Made by a program: the position numbers and the translations under genes. Positions 31,873-38,615 of a stretch of 38,935 bases of DNA are shown here, in pieces. The notes below the pieces were generated by a model. The model was not told the origin of the DNA. It searched no databases and saw only the letters and a program-made list of their open reading frames with translations. Each line of letters begins with the position of its first letter. Position 1 is the stretch's first letter. Source of the DNA: a virus; the IMG/VR virus record IMGVR_UViG_3300015360_000012, positions 1-38,935 of that record; one strand, 5' to 3'.

Positions 31873-33115
31873 GGATCACGCCTTGCTGTCTAAGCAACCA
31901 GTACGGGGCAAGGAAGTCCAGTGGCGGGTGTCGCGGAAACGTGTCTCCGCTTCCTTCAAATCCATCACACATGTACGGGTGACGCGACGGCCAGAAATCC
32001 TGTGAAGGCAACGCCCAATAAGGCAACGGCTGTGTGGCGCGAATACGTTTATTGACCGTTTTAAATTCCACCTCGCGCTCGTTCCAGAATTGCAAACGCC
32101 TACTATTGACGCGCTCCGTGCATCCAAGCTTTCCGCCACTCGGATACTCATGCAGCCGCAACACCACTTCGCGCATATCGGAAGGCGATATCTTCCAGTG
32201 ACGATTCACCAGCGCGGCAATCCAAGGGTCGCGCCACTTGCGCGATAGCTTCCATATTCGTTGTAACCCCCCCACGCACCGCTCCATCAATTCGTTATCT
32301 TCCCCATACGCGCAATCCGCAAGGATGGTCAGATGAATTGCGCTCCGATGCATCTCATGGCTTTTGGTGTAATCCAGAAATTTGAACGCCGCGAATCGAA
32401 GTAGGTTGCCGTGCTTTTTATACAGCTTATAGAACTCGTCACGGTATTTTCGATTTCCGGTCATCACGCTAGCCGCTTTAAATATCGCCATGCAAAGGGA
32501 ACCACGCTGCGGGTCGGTGAATAGTCCGTTGATCAGCTTTCCGTATTTTGTCGAACTCCCATCTTGATTCACCAGCGTGTATTTGTTCGTCATCAATTCA
32601 TCGGCAAGGCTTTCCATAAGTCCAATGGTTTGAACGGCGGCCATCGGCGGGCCGTATTTCCCGGCGAAATACAGTCCCAATAAATGCCCGCCCGCTGAAT
32701 CCGGGCTGGCGTCATCTGCAAACGTTTCTTGATCCTGAGCATCAATGCCCCGAATCAGCTTCCCATTCCGTTGTTGGTACATGAGCCCTTTGGTCACGTC
32801 GCAAGCGTCAACCGAATGAAATGGATCTTGCGTCACCGCGAACCGCACCGCGTACGTCGCCGCCATGATCCCTTGATGCAACGCCTGATCCCCGATATCT
32901 TTAGGCTCCCACGCTTGCGCCCGGTTGTATTGCAGAAGTCCAGGCCCTGCCAGAAAATCCCGGTTAATGATCAACCCAAACTCCTTGGCCTTTTCATGCA
33001 GAAAGATATTCGGATTGGGTGGTAAAAACATTCGCGTGAATTCCGGGAATGGATCACACGTTTTATTGATGAAATCGGCCAGACCAAACCCGATATTAGT
33101 CAAGAATCCGAGCAT
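31859..33115 (-). CDS. Putative alpha/alpha-toroid enzyme-like protein
   Basis: 418 residues, ATG 33115, with AAGGGGGAAAGCA upstream. After ~75 residues, paired helices alternate with loops as in six-hairpin glycosidase-type toroids: ALHQGIMAATYAVRFAVTQD, then DDASPDSAGGHLLGLYFAG, a YTLVNQDGSSTKYGKL segment, FKAASVMTGNRKYRDEFYKL and a closing DFLAPYWLLRQQGVI. This arrangement recalls bacterial toroid proteins with glycan-active relatives. No signal peptide and no certain catalytic pair are visible. It lies among small accessory genes, far from the tail genes. The fold call is moderate; enzyme activity is inference. Confidence 0.6.
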   Translation of the reverse strand: MLGFLTNIGFGLADFINKTCDPFPEFTRMFLPPNPNIFLHEKAKEFGLIINRDFLAGPGLLQYNRAQAWEPKDIGDQALHQGIMAATYAVRFAVTQDPFHSVDACDVTKGLMYQQRNGKLIRGIDAQDQETFADDASPDSAGGHLLGLYFAGKYGPPMAAVQTIGLMESLADELMTNKYTLVNQDGSSTKYGKLINGLFTDPQRGSLCMAIFKAASVMTGNRKYRDEFYKLYKKHGNLLRFAAFKFLDYTKSHEMHRSAIHLTILADCAYGEDNELMERCVGGLQRIWKLSRKWRDPWIAALVNRHWKISPSDMREVVLRLHEYPSGGKLGCTERVNSRRLQFWNEREVEFKTVNKRIRATQPLPYWALPSQDFWPSRHPYMCDGFEGSGDTFPRHPPLDFLAPYWLLRQQGVIRAED

Positions 33116-33245
33116 TGCTTTCCCCCTTGTCGCCGCACCACGGCATCTTTCGACATTCGCATCCCGTTTCCCAACACCCTTCCTCAGCGTGCATACTCAG
33201 CGCGTGTTCACACTCCCGACAAAACGCCCGACGTTCATTTGTCAA
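33096..33245 (-). CDS. Small Cys-rich zinc-ribbon-like protein
   Basis: 49 residues starting at TTG 33245 in a TTGA overlap with the upstream stop. The core CRECEHALSMHAEEGCWETGC is followed by a third Cys pair, the spacing of compact phage zinc ribbons. It overlaps the toroid-like gene by 20 bases. Confidence 0.6.
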   Translation of the reverse strand: MTNERRAFCRECEHALSMHAEEGCWETGCECRKMPWCGDKGESNARILD

Positions 33246-33622
33246 CGTAGTCCCTGTGTGATCCCCCGAATAATGGCTCCAATTTCGGCTCGAACAAGCC
33301 GTAGTGCTATTTCGTTCGATGTGCCGTCCGGGTACACCAGCCGCATTTCCCGCAATCGCTGAAACACTTCAATCACTGAACCCAGATGCACCCCGGACAG
33401 ACTGGAAAGCGTTTCGTAATCCACCACCGGCCATATCTTTTTAGATGCCGCTTGAAGGTCTTCCCCCGGCTTTAATTCGCGGTCATTGCGACAACGCGCC
33501 CCGTAAATCGTCCATGCCGAAAGCACTTTTTTGGCGTCATCGTCGCTTAACATCACGGCCAATAAATGCTGGTTTCGGTCTTCCTGCGGGCCGCTGGCTT
33601 TTAGTAATTCAAGGATTGTCAC
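33242..33622 (-). CDS. Winged-helix-like phage protein
   Basis: 126 residues from GTG 33622, which overlaps the upstream stop (GTGA). The C-terminal half WPVVDYETLSSLSGVHLGSV with VFQRLREMRLVYPDGT has helix-turn-helix-wing spacing typical of replication or regulatory phage proteins. The N-terminal half is helical. Exact role unknown. Confidence 0.65.
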   Translation of the reverse strand: MTILELLKASGPQEDRNQHLLAVMLSDDDAKKVLSAWTIYGARCRNDRELKPGEDLQAASKKIWPVVDYETLSSLSGVHLGSVIEVFQRLREMRLVYPDGTSNEIALRLVRAEIGAIIRGITQGLR

Positions 33623-33837
33623 GGCGTATCGATTTCTTCTACCCGGCCCGGTTGATCCGCCAGCGCAATCCCAAGACATTCGCAGGAGGTAGCTTGGCAA
33701 TAGGCGAAGTGCCCGGCCCGGCGTATCGCATCCCCGTTTTTCGGTGTGTATTTATCGTTTAGACAATCGCGTTTTCTGTATTCCCCAACCACGAATACAG
33801 GCGTGATCGCCCACTGGTGGCGATGCCCGAAAGGCAT
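33619..33837 (-). CDS. Small protein with CxC motif
   Basis: 72 residues, ATG 33837, with AAAAGGAAAAAC upstream. QWAITPVFVVGEYRK strands precede CQATSCECLG. Translationally coupled to the next gene by GTGA. Function unknown. Confidence 0.6.
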   Translation of the reverse strand: MPFGHRHQWAITPVFVVGEYRKRDCLNDKYTPKNGDAIRRAGHFAYCQATSCECLGIALADQPGRVEEIDTP

Positions 33838-33849
33838 GTTTTTCCTTTT

Positions 33850-34089
33850 CTACTGCGGGATTTGAGGGATTTCGTCTAAGGAAGGGCTTGGCGGAAGTTT
33901 GCTTGTCGGAGCGTGGCCACCCATAGATTCAAACGAATAACCGAATAACCGACAGCGCATAAAATCCGCTTCGTTCAACCCGGTTGCAGACGTTAATTTT
34001 CTCAGATCCAGTTGTTCTCTTTCGGAGATCCGAAGAAACTTTCCGACTACGCGTTTGATGCCTTGTGGTCTGCCAATTCTTTTTGTCAC
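33850..34089 (-). CDS. Small regulator-like protein
   Basis: 79 residues, GTG 34089, with leader GGAGGCTCGAAGA. FLRISEREQLDLRKLTSATG, then NEADFMRCRLFGY, is compatible with a ribbon-helix-helix type DNA-binding domain, and the tail is Pro/Ser-rich. Copy A of the 18-bp motif lies about 90 bases upstream. The regulator role is inferred. Confidence 0.55.
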   Translation of the reverse strand: MTKRIGRPQGIKRVVGKFLRISEREQLDLRKLTSATGLNEADFMRCRLFGYSFESMGGHAPTSKLPPSPSLDEIPQIPQ

Positions 34090-34180
34090 TCTTCGAGCCT
34101 CCAGCTTAAGTTCACCTTGAAACGTTTCCCCACTTCACTGCATCATGAGGATAACATTCCCGGATATCTTTATAGATAGT

Positions 34181-34198
34181 ACCAGATCGGACAATTCA
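34181..34198 (-). promoter_or_regulatory. 18-bp shared motif, copy A
   Basis: ACCAGATCGGACAATTCA is identical to the copy at 28740-28757. As there, its last three bases are the stop codon of the preceding gene. Minus-strand TTGTCC is followed by TATAAAGATAT at a shorter spacing (14 bp to TATAAA) than the usual 17. Confidence 0.6.
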
Positions 34199-34321
34199 AC
34201 GGCCCTGCTGACAACGTGCCGCGCACGGTTCACACAAGGCGGCTCGTCCTTTGCCGCCGCGCTGACACTCCGGGCAATACAGGGATTTTGGTTCAGAGTT
34301 CTTCAAGCGGGGTAAGAACAA
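34196..34321 (-). CDS. Small zinc-ribbon-like protein
   Basis: About 41 residues. The start is probably TTG 34321 with GGGGGAG five bases upstream; TTG 34306 is an alternative. Two Cys pairs (CPECQRGGKG and CEPCAARC) form a likely zinc site. It overlaps the end of the preceding gene by 29 bases. Confidence 0.5.
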   Translation of the reverse strand: MFLPRLKNSEPKSLYCPECQRGGKGRAALCEPCAARCQQGR

Positions 34322-34907
34322 ATCGACTCCCCCAACCAAAAAGTTCACGGTTGAGGTTTTTCGCTTCTTCCCACTGGAATTCGGTTCCATCGGAGGAGAG
34401 GTAAAAATCATTGGGCATCCTTTCCTTGGCTCTGATAAGGACGATCATGACTGCGAGATCGTACGGCTTAAAATCCGTCTCGCAAAACTGGAAGTATCTT
34501 CCGTTTTCCAGTTGATCCCAAGCCCGCGCCAGAAACACCCGATCAATGAAGAATCGGCCCATCGGGATACGACCCGCGCAGTTGCCACCGCACCCACGCG
34601 ACGCGAGAATTGGCCCTTGTTCAGAGGCATGTGTTCCTATTACGACTGCGCGGCCCTTCACAACCCCTTTTGATTCTGGGCCGGGCCATGGATAACCTAG
34701 ATCCTGATACCGGTGCCCGCAATCGGACAGTCCATTAAAAGCGACACACTCGTTCGTTGCGATTAAATCTCCTTCGCCGGTTGGCCCTGCCAACGGTATG
34801 CCTATTTCAGCCATGGCTTCCGCCGCTACTGTAACGTCTTTCGCGAACTTTGCAAACTCATCCGGAGGCAGTTCCGCTGACCGCCGCCAATAATGCGTGT
34901 ATGGCAT
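34293..34907 (-). CDS. Conserved phage protein of the THYW type
   Basis: 204 residues from ATG 34907; longer in-frame sequence belongs to a region where the overlapping Cys-rich gene is the convincing one. It has the marks of a phage family of unknown function: MPYTHYW at the N-terminus, VAFNGL mid-way, FQFCETDFKPYDLAVM and YLSSDGTEFQW near the end. An expanded middle contains CGGNCAG. Function unknown. Confidence 0.7.
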   Translation of the reverse strand: MPYTHYWRRSAELPPDEFAKFAKDVTVAAEAMAEIGIPLAGPTGEGDLIATNECVAFNGLSDCGHRYQDLGYPWPGPESKGVVKGRAVVIGTHASEQGPILASRGCGGNCAGRIPMGRFFIDRVFLARAWDQLENGRYFQFCETDFKPYDLAVMIVLIRAKERMPNDFYLSSDGTEFQWEEAKNLNRELFGWGSRFVLTPLEEL

Positions 34908-34924
34908 TTGCTTTCTCTTTCCCC

Positions 34925-35212
34925 CTACCCATATTTCCCGAATCTTTTGTTGTGATCTTCCGCCCACTTCAAACACTTTCGCGTTTCGTAATTTTTCAGG
35001 CATTCCACACATTCGCCCTGACCTTCCCATAACGTTGAAAAGGGCGGCTCGTCGCAATACATTCTGGACGAAACAGAAATTAAGTCCTGACACTTCCAAT
35101 AGAGCCTGCGGTGTGTTTGGCAATATGCTCTTTCGCATTCTTTCCCGTCGCATTGTTCGTGATGCCAATTTTCGAACGTACGCCGCGACCGGTTCACTAA
35201 TCCGGTAGTCAT
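34925..35212 (-). CDS. Cys-rich protein
   Basis: 95 residues, ATG 35212, with leader CAGGAGGGCTCGAAG. Eight Cys, several in pairs (CDGKECERAYC, GECVECLKNYETRKC), suggest two zinc sites. No signal peptide, so intracellular. Function unknown. It ends 18 bases before the THYW-type gene. Confidence 0.65.
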   Translation of the reverse strand: MTTGLVNRSRRTFENWHHEQCDGKECERAYCQTHRRLYWKCQDLISVSSRMYCDEPPFSTLWEGQGECVECLKNYETRKCLKWAEDHNKRFGKYG

Positions 35213-35317
35213 CTTCGAGCCCTCCTGTTTTAAGGCGGTGGGTCACCGCCCGCCACAACCTGATTATCGCTTTTCCAATATGTCGTTTTTGTTACTTTCA
35301 GTTGGTTGCATACACCA

Positions 35318-35947
35318 CTAGCGGCTCTCTCTTGCTTGCAATCTGACTTGCCCGGTCCCAGGGTTCGGAATCAGGGCCGGTACTGGAACGATGGCTGGAA
35401 CAATGGGAGCAATGGGAGCAATGGGCCCGACGGGTGCAAATGGATCTACGGGAACCGCTGGCTCAGTACAGCCTAAAATAATGTCGCACGAATTCCCATT
35501 CGGGCAGCACGCACCGAAACAATTAAACGTCCCGACGCTTGGGCAGCAATGCCCGCCGGAGATGTTAGTCGCGCAGTATTCAGCTGCGCTATTGCAACAC
35601 GCACTTTGGCACGCGACATCGGTAGGCCCCGTGCAAAATCCAGGTCCCGGCGTTGGTGTCGGCGTTGGTGTCGGCGTTGGTGTCGGCGTTGGTGTCGGCG
35701 TTGGTGTCGTGTTAGGAATACAATCGCACCCATTGTCACAGGTGCCCGCTCCTCCATTACATGACTGGCCCGTGTTAGGGGTTGTACAGGTCACTGCGCA
35801 CACTGTCGCTATGCAGAACCCGCTATACCGCACTCCGCATTCATTCGCTAACTCACCGATAGGACAATCCGATAAGAATGTACATGCTGCTGCGACGGCG
35901 AACGCGGGAGCCAAAAGCAACACCATTAATGCCCGTAATGTTCTCAT
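35318..35947 (-). CDS. Exported Cys-rich protein with Thr-Pro linker
   Basis: 209 residues, ATG 35947, with GAGGGTAAATAAC upstream. A signal peptide (LRALMVLLLAPAFAVAAA) is followed by a Cys-rich domain of about 60 residues (10 Cys), a (TP)n linker of ten or so repeats near 80-100, a second Cys-rich domain (about 100-163, 11 Cys with CC pairs) and a Pro/Val/Ile-rich tail. This two-knot layout resembles extracellular proteins of environmental bacteria and is very unusual in phages. The opposite strand has a long open frame that is only a Gly/Val-rich shadow of the linker. Confidence 0.75.
   Translation of the reverse strand: MRTLRALMVLLLAPAFAVAAACTFLSDCPIGELANECGVRYSGFCIATVCAVTCTTPNTGQSCNGGAGTCDNGCDCIPNTTPTPTPTPTPTPTPTPTPTPGPGFCTGPTDVACQSACCNSAAEYCATNISGGHCCPSVGTFNCFGACCPNGNSCDIILGCTEPAVPVDPFAPVGPIAPIAPIVPAIVPVPALIPNPGTGQVRLQARESR
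35649..35708. repeat. Five perfect 12-bp repeats encoding the TP linker
   Basis: GGCGTTGGTGTC repeats five times from 35649. Each unit adds Thr-Pro-Thr-Pro, so the linker length could vary by slippage without frame loss. Confidence 0.9.
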
Positions 35948-35948
35948 G

Positions 35949-36179
35949 TTATTTACCCTCGTTAAGTTTGTCGGCTGCGGCTGCGGCGGCGAAGGCGACG
36001 GCCCGGGCGTAGGCGGCCTTGGCGGCGTCTACGGCATGGAAGTAGGCGGCCTTGGCGGCGACTTCGGCCTTGGCGGCGACTATGGCCTGGTCGTAGGCCT
36101 CGTAGGCGGCTGAGAAGGCTGAGGCGGCCTTGGCGGTGTTGGTTAATTCTGACCCCGGGATAACTGGTGATGTTTCCAT
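35949..36179 (-). CDS. Small alanine-rich helical protein
   Basis: 76 residues, ATG 36179, with GGAGGGAAATAGCC upstream. Ala makes up over a third, in helical repeats (AYEAYDQAIVAAKAEVAAKAAY). Similar in style to the repeat part of the protein at 4615-5346, but without its N-terminal domain. Lies one base before the exported Cys-rich gene. Confidence 0.65.
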   Translation of the reverse strand: METSPVIPGSELTNTAKAASAFSAAYEAYDQAIVAAKAEVAAKAAYFHAVDAAKAAYARAVAFAAAAAADKLNEGK

Positions 36180-36181
36180 GG

Positions 36182-36397
36182 CTATTTCCCTCCTACGGCG
36201 TGCTTTATACTCGTGACTAGCTGCTCACAATACGCATAAAACCACTCGCAAAAGCGTTGCACCAGGATACCCGTCTCACCTATTAAAACCAGCAGGATGA
36301 TTACGACGACTATTTCTAGTGCCACTCCCAGGAGCATCTTAAATCCAAATATCAACCCAAGGGCGATTAGGATGACCATACCTAGGAGTTTTTCCAT
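36182..36397 (-). CDS. Two-pass membrane protein
   Basis: 71 residues, ATG 36397, with GGAGGAAATAATC upstream. Two hydrophobic segments, LLGMVILIALGLIFGFKMLL and ALEIVVVIILLVLIGETGIL, are followed by an amphipathic helix with two Cys. Possible holin-like or envelope protein of the accessory block. Not assigned. Confidence 0.65.
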   Translation of the reverse strand: MEKLLGMVILIALGLIFGFKMLLGVALEIVVVIILLVLIGETGILVQRFCEWFYAYCEQLVTSIKHAVGGK

Positions 36398-36399
36398 GA

Positions 36400-36627
36400 T
36401 TATTTCCTCCCATAAATATGAAAATCTAAATCAAAATCCCGAGTGTTCGGGTACGAATTATCGCCGTCAACGTCGAAAATCACCCCATAACCGCCGACAT
36501 GATCCACGAGAGCGCGTGTGGCCCTATCGAGCTGTTCCTCGGTGATTTCATTCCAATCAACGTAATTTTCAACCCATTCGTGTACGAGACGTCGCGCGTC
36601 ATCAAACGTCGTGAATTCGTTTCTCAT
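36400..36627 (-). CDS. Small acidic protein
   Basis: 75 residues, ATG 36627, with AAGGAGATAAATAATT upstream. Helical FDDARRLVHEWVENYVDW, then a strand pair and a DVDGDNSYPNTRDFDLDF tail. Function unknown. Tightly packed between two membrane or exported genes. Confidence 0.65.
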   Translation of the reverse strand: MRNEFTTFDDARRLVHEWVENYVDWNEITEEQLDRATRALVDHVGGYGVIFDVDGDNSYPNTRDFDLDFHIYGRK

Positions 36628-36629
36628 AA

Positions 36630-36965
36630 TTATTTATCTCCTTTTGCGCCTTGATGAATAAACACGCGAAGTCCCACACCGACTTTGTAGCCAGACGTAT
36701 ATTTCAGGTTGTTATTGATTCCTTCCGTTTCGCCGAAAGCATGGAGCGTGATGGCGTTTGAAACCGGGCGTCGATAGTCCGCGCTGATTCCTACCGTTCC
36801 GCCGTTTGTATCGCCGCTCCGCTCAATCCCCGCGACTTGTCCTTTCCATAAATCAACGCCGATGGACGGAATACGGTCTGGGTTTTCGCTCACGTCCCGC
36901 GCCACTGCCGGCATTGTCAGACACACGACCGAGAAGATTCCGAAGAGCGTTATTCCAATTTTCAT
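36630..36965 (-). CDS. Exported beta-rich, porin-like small protein
   Basis: 111 residues, ATG 36965, with GAGGAGTATACAAA upstream. Signal peptide near 1-22 (ITLFGIFSVVCLTMPAVA). The mature part has alternating strands (GGTVGISADYRRP, ITLHAFGETEGI, GYKVGVGLRVFIHQG) like part of an outer-membrane barrel. It is too short for a full barrel, so perhaps an oligomer or a soluble sheet. Its presence favours a diderm host. Confidence 0.6.
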   Translation of the reverse strand: MKIGITLFGIFSVVCLTMPAVARDVSENPDRIPSIGVDLWKGQVAGIERSGDTNGGTVGISADYRRPVSNAITLHAFGETEGINNNLKYTSGYKVGVGLRVFIHQGAKGDK

Positions 36966-37046
36966 TTTGTATACTCCTCGACTTTTTTAAGTTCGATCCG
37001 CTGTTGGCGTTTTCTCCGCCTTGCGAATCTGCCCCGCAGGGTCTTT

Positions 37047-37247
37047 TTATTCTGCTGCGTTCTCGTCTGCGAAATGCGCCATTGCGTCTTTGGCTTGTGT
37101 GGGGGTTAGGTGATGCGCCTGCTGGATAGCGGCTATGATTTGTCCTATCGGATGGTGGTCTAACATCGGACACTTCACGTATTTCTGGATGGTGACTTCT
37201 ACAGCCGCCCTGCGTTTATCTTCGTGCCATTGCTCCAAGTCACACAT
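37047..37247 (-). CDS. Small protein of unknown function
   Basis: 66 residues, ATG 37247, with leader GGGAGGCTCGAC. KYVKCPMLDHHPIGQIIAAI, then LTPTQAKDAMAHFAD, is helical. No domain recognised. Confidence 0.65.
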   Translation of the reverse strand: MCDLEQWHEDKRRAAVEVTIQKYVKCPMLDHHPIGQIIAAIQQAHHLTPTQAKDAMAHFADENAAE

Positions 37248-37299
37248 GTCGAGCCTCCCTTTCTAATCCGCTCCGGGCACTACCCCGGCGCGGTTGCTT

Positions 37300-37416
37300 C
37301 TACGCGTTTACGAAATCGGTGAGGGTCAGAAACACTTCGCCACAATCGTGGCACGCCACTATTGGACTCCCAAAATCTTGCCGAATCACCCGCACATCAT
37401 GATCGCGCGTATGCAT
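37300..37416 (-). CDS. Very small CHDC-containing protein
   Basis: 38 residues from ATG 37416 with AGGGGGATTAAA upstream; the in-frame upstream part lies within the preceding gene. HTRDHDVRV, then VACHDCGEVF, suggests half a zinc site completed by His. Function unknown. Confidence 0.5.
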   Translation of the reverse strand: MHTRDHDVRVIRQDFGSPIVACHDCGEVFLTLTDFVNA

Positions 37417-37417
37417 T

Positions 37418-37672
37418 TTAATCCCCCTGCCGCGCCGGGCGCGGTTTGGCTTTGCCGTAGTGGCGGCATGCGCTGATATCCATAGACGGCGTGTCGTTTG
37501 GCATTTCAATACCCGCTGCCGCTAACGACGCCTTCATCCAATGCACCATAAAATCGCCCGTGTAGCGCACCGGGAACATCATCATTTGCCAGCGTGCCAT
37601 CGGAATCACACCCCAGACCAATTCGCCCTTGGCGTTGGTTCCTTTAACGACCGGCTGGATTCGTTCGATCAC
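37418..37672 (-). CDS. Small protein of unknown function
   Basis: 84 residues, GTG 37672 overlapping the upstream stop (GTGA) with AAAGGTGAATTC upstream. GELVWGVIPMARWQMMMFPVR, then FMVHWMKASLAAAGI. Function unknown. Confidence 0.65.
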   Translation of the reverse strand: MIERIQPVVKGTNAKGELVWGVIPMARWQMMMFPVRYTGDFMVHWMKASLAAAGIEMPNDTPSMDISACRHYGKAKPRPARQGD

Positions 37673-37836
37673 GAATTCACCTTTTCTGAGAGGTCATCCA
37701 TTTTACGTAGGAGGGTTTCAATACGCATGCGCTGTTTGGTTGTTTCGACCATCGGGGTAACACCGTCATTCGTCATTTTTTCGAAGGTGACCAGCGCGGC
37801 GTTTAACTCGGTCCAAACTTGCTTTTTCGTTTCCAT
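37669..37836 (-). CDS. Small helical protein, first gene of accessory operon
   Basis: 55 residues, ATG 37836, with AGGAGGCTTTAAA upstream (METKKQVWTELNAALVTFEK). Wholly helical, ending in a GTGA overlap with the next gene. A promoter lies about 70 bases upstream. Confidence 0.65.
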   Translation of the reverse strand: METKKQVWTELNAALVTFEKMTNDGVTPMVETTKQRMRIETLLRKMDDLSEKVNS

Positions 37837-37904
37837 TTTAAAGCCTCCTGTCGCGAGAGTCAGTGGCGTTCGTTCTTTCCGTCCTACCTTAAGGCATCAA
37901 AATA

Positions 37905-37933
37905 TGTATATCTCAAAAGTCATCTCATGTAAA
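37905..37933 (-). promoter_or_regulatory. Sigma70-like promoter of accessory operon
   Basis: Minus strand TTTACA (37928-37933), 17-bp spacer, TATACA (37905-37910), in an AT-rich gap (37837-37985) with a CCTTAAGG palindrome downstream. It would drive genes from 37836 leftward. Confidence 0.6.
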
Positions 37934-37985
37934 TGGTTATTTTTAGGGTCTAAAATGACTCTATTTTACGACTCGTTTAGGACGA

Positions 37986-38237
37986 CTACCTTGGGAGAAC
38001 GTTACTGATTCCGCTTCCCGGGGGAAGCGGATTGCCCGGTGGGGGGTGGGACTGGGGGTAAGCGTAGGCGGTAGGCTCAGGGGGATACTTTTTGGGTTTA
38101 GCTTCTGGGTTGAATTTTGGGTATCCGCAAATCAGGCATTCCCGGCTGGTGAAATCCCGGTAGCCGTGCCCCGGAATGCCGTGACCGCAGTGGCACTCCG
38201 GTTTCGGCGGATCTTCTATTTGAGCCGTGGGTTTGAT
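37986..38237 (-). CDS. Zinc-ribbon protein in frame after a stop codon, no usual start
   Basis: 83 codons follow directly, in the same frame, after the TAA of the gene at 38238-38615. CHCGHGIPGHGYRDF, then ECLICGYPKF, is a convincing zinc ribbon, and a Pro-rich tail follows. There is no ATG, GTG or TTG before the ribbon. Options are read-through of TAA, an ATC/ATA start, or a broken fusion gene. A perfect hairpin (38011-38030) lies in its 3' part without a T run. Confidence 0.45.
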   Translation of the reverse strand: MKPTAQIEDPPKPECHCGHGIPGHGYRDFTSRECLICGYPKFNPEAKPKKYPPEPTAYAYPQSHPPPGNPLPPGSGISNVLPR

Positions 38238-38615
38238 TTAAGCATCCGGACCCCGATAATTAGGGGGAATGCTCACCGCGCCTGTTTTGGGCGAACCTAC
38301 CCCTGAATCCGTTCGCCTGGGCGCATCCTGCGCGTTGTTGTTGGCCGCTGAACCGCTGGTGGGTTTCAATATCGCGTGTTCCCCGGTCTTCGGTAGGCCT
38401 AGACCGGCCCGCGCTAGAATGACGGCTTCGGTCAGGCGTTTATGCGCGGCCATCATGTCGATTCCCGGATGAATCTGAAATTCGAACGACGATATCGACC
38501 GCAACGTGGATCGCATCTTACGGATTTCCGCAATCAGTTTGTAGGCGTCTTCGTGTAGTCCTTCCCCGCTTTTTGGATTGCGCTTCTCCATCTCCGCCAA
38601 TTCGTCGTCCGTCAT
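38238..38615 (-). CDS. Helical protein after the initiator
   Basis: 125 residues, ATG 38615 overlapping the initiator stop (ATGA). Helices (DDELAEMEKRN, EDAYKLIAEIRKMRSTLRSI; MMAAHKRLTEAVILARAG) fill residues 1-75. The rest is a polar, Pro-rich tail that runs into an in-frame TAA and then a zinc-ribbon frame. Possibly a helicase-loader-position accessory; no Walker motif, so not a loader ATPase. Confidence 0.65.
   Translation of the reverse strand: MTDDELAEMEKRNPKSGEGLHEDAYKLIAEIRKMRSTLRSISSFEFQIHPGIDMMAAHKRLTEAVILARAGLGLPKTGEHAILKPTSGSAANNNAQDAPRRTDSGVGSPKTGAVSIPPNYRGPDA

Noticed and set aside
28740-34198. The 18-bp motif as attachment site or insertion-sequence end
   Set aside because: Three same-orientation copies at regulatory positions, no flanking duplications and no transposase between them.
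35234-35250. Hairpin GGCGGTG-N3-CACCGCC as a terminator after the exported Cys-rich gene
   Set aside because: Short stem followed by only two T on the minus strand; not convincing.
34908-35258. N-terminal extension of the THYW-type gene
   Set aside because: The region is occupied by the Cys-rich 95-codon gene with a strong leader; the extension has no site and unlike composition.
35391-36113. Plus-strand open frame of 240 codons, rich in Gly and Val
   Set aside because: It is the reverse of the Thr-Pro linker and alanine-rich genes, has no binding site and no folded-protein composition; the minus-strand genes have signal peptide, Cys pattern and ribosome sites.
36853-37173. Minus-strand frame of 106 codons, Arg/Ser-rich
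   Set aside because: Overlaps two better-supported genes in another frame, with no ribosome site.
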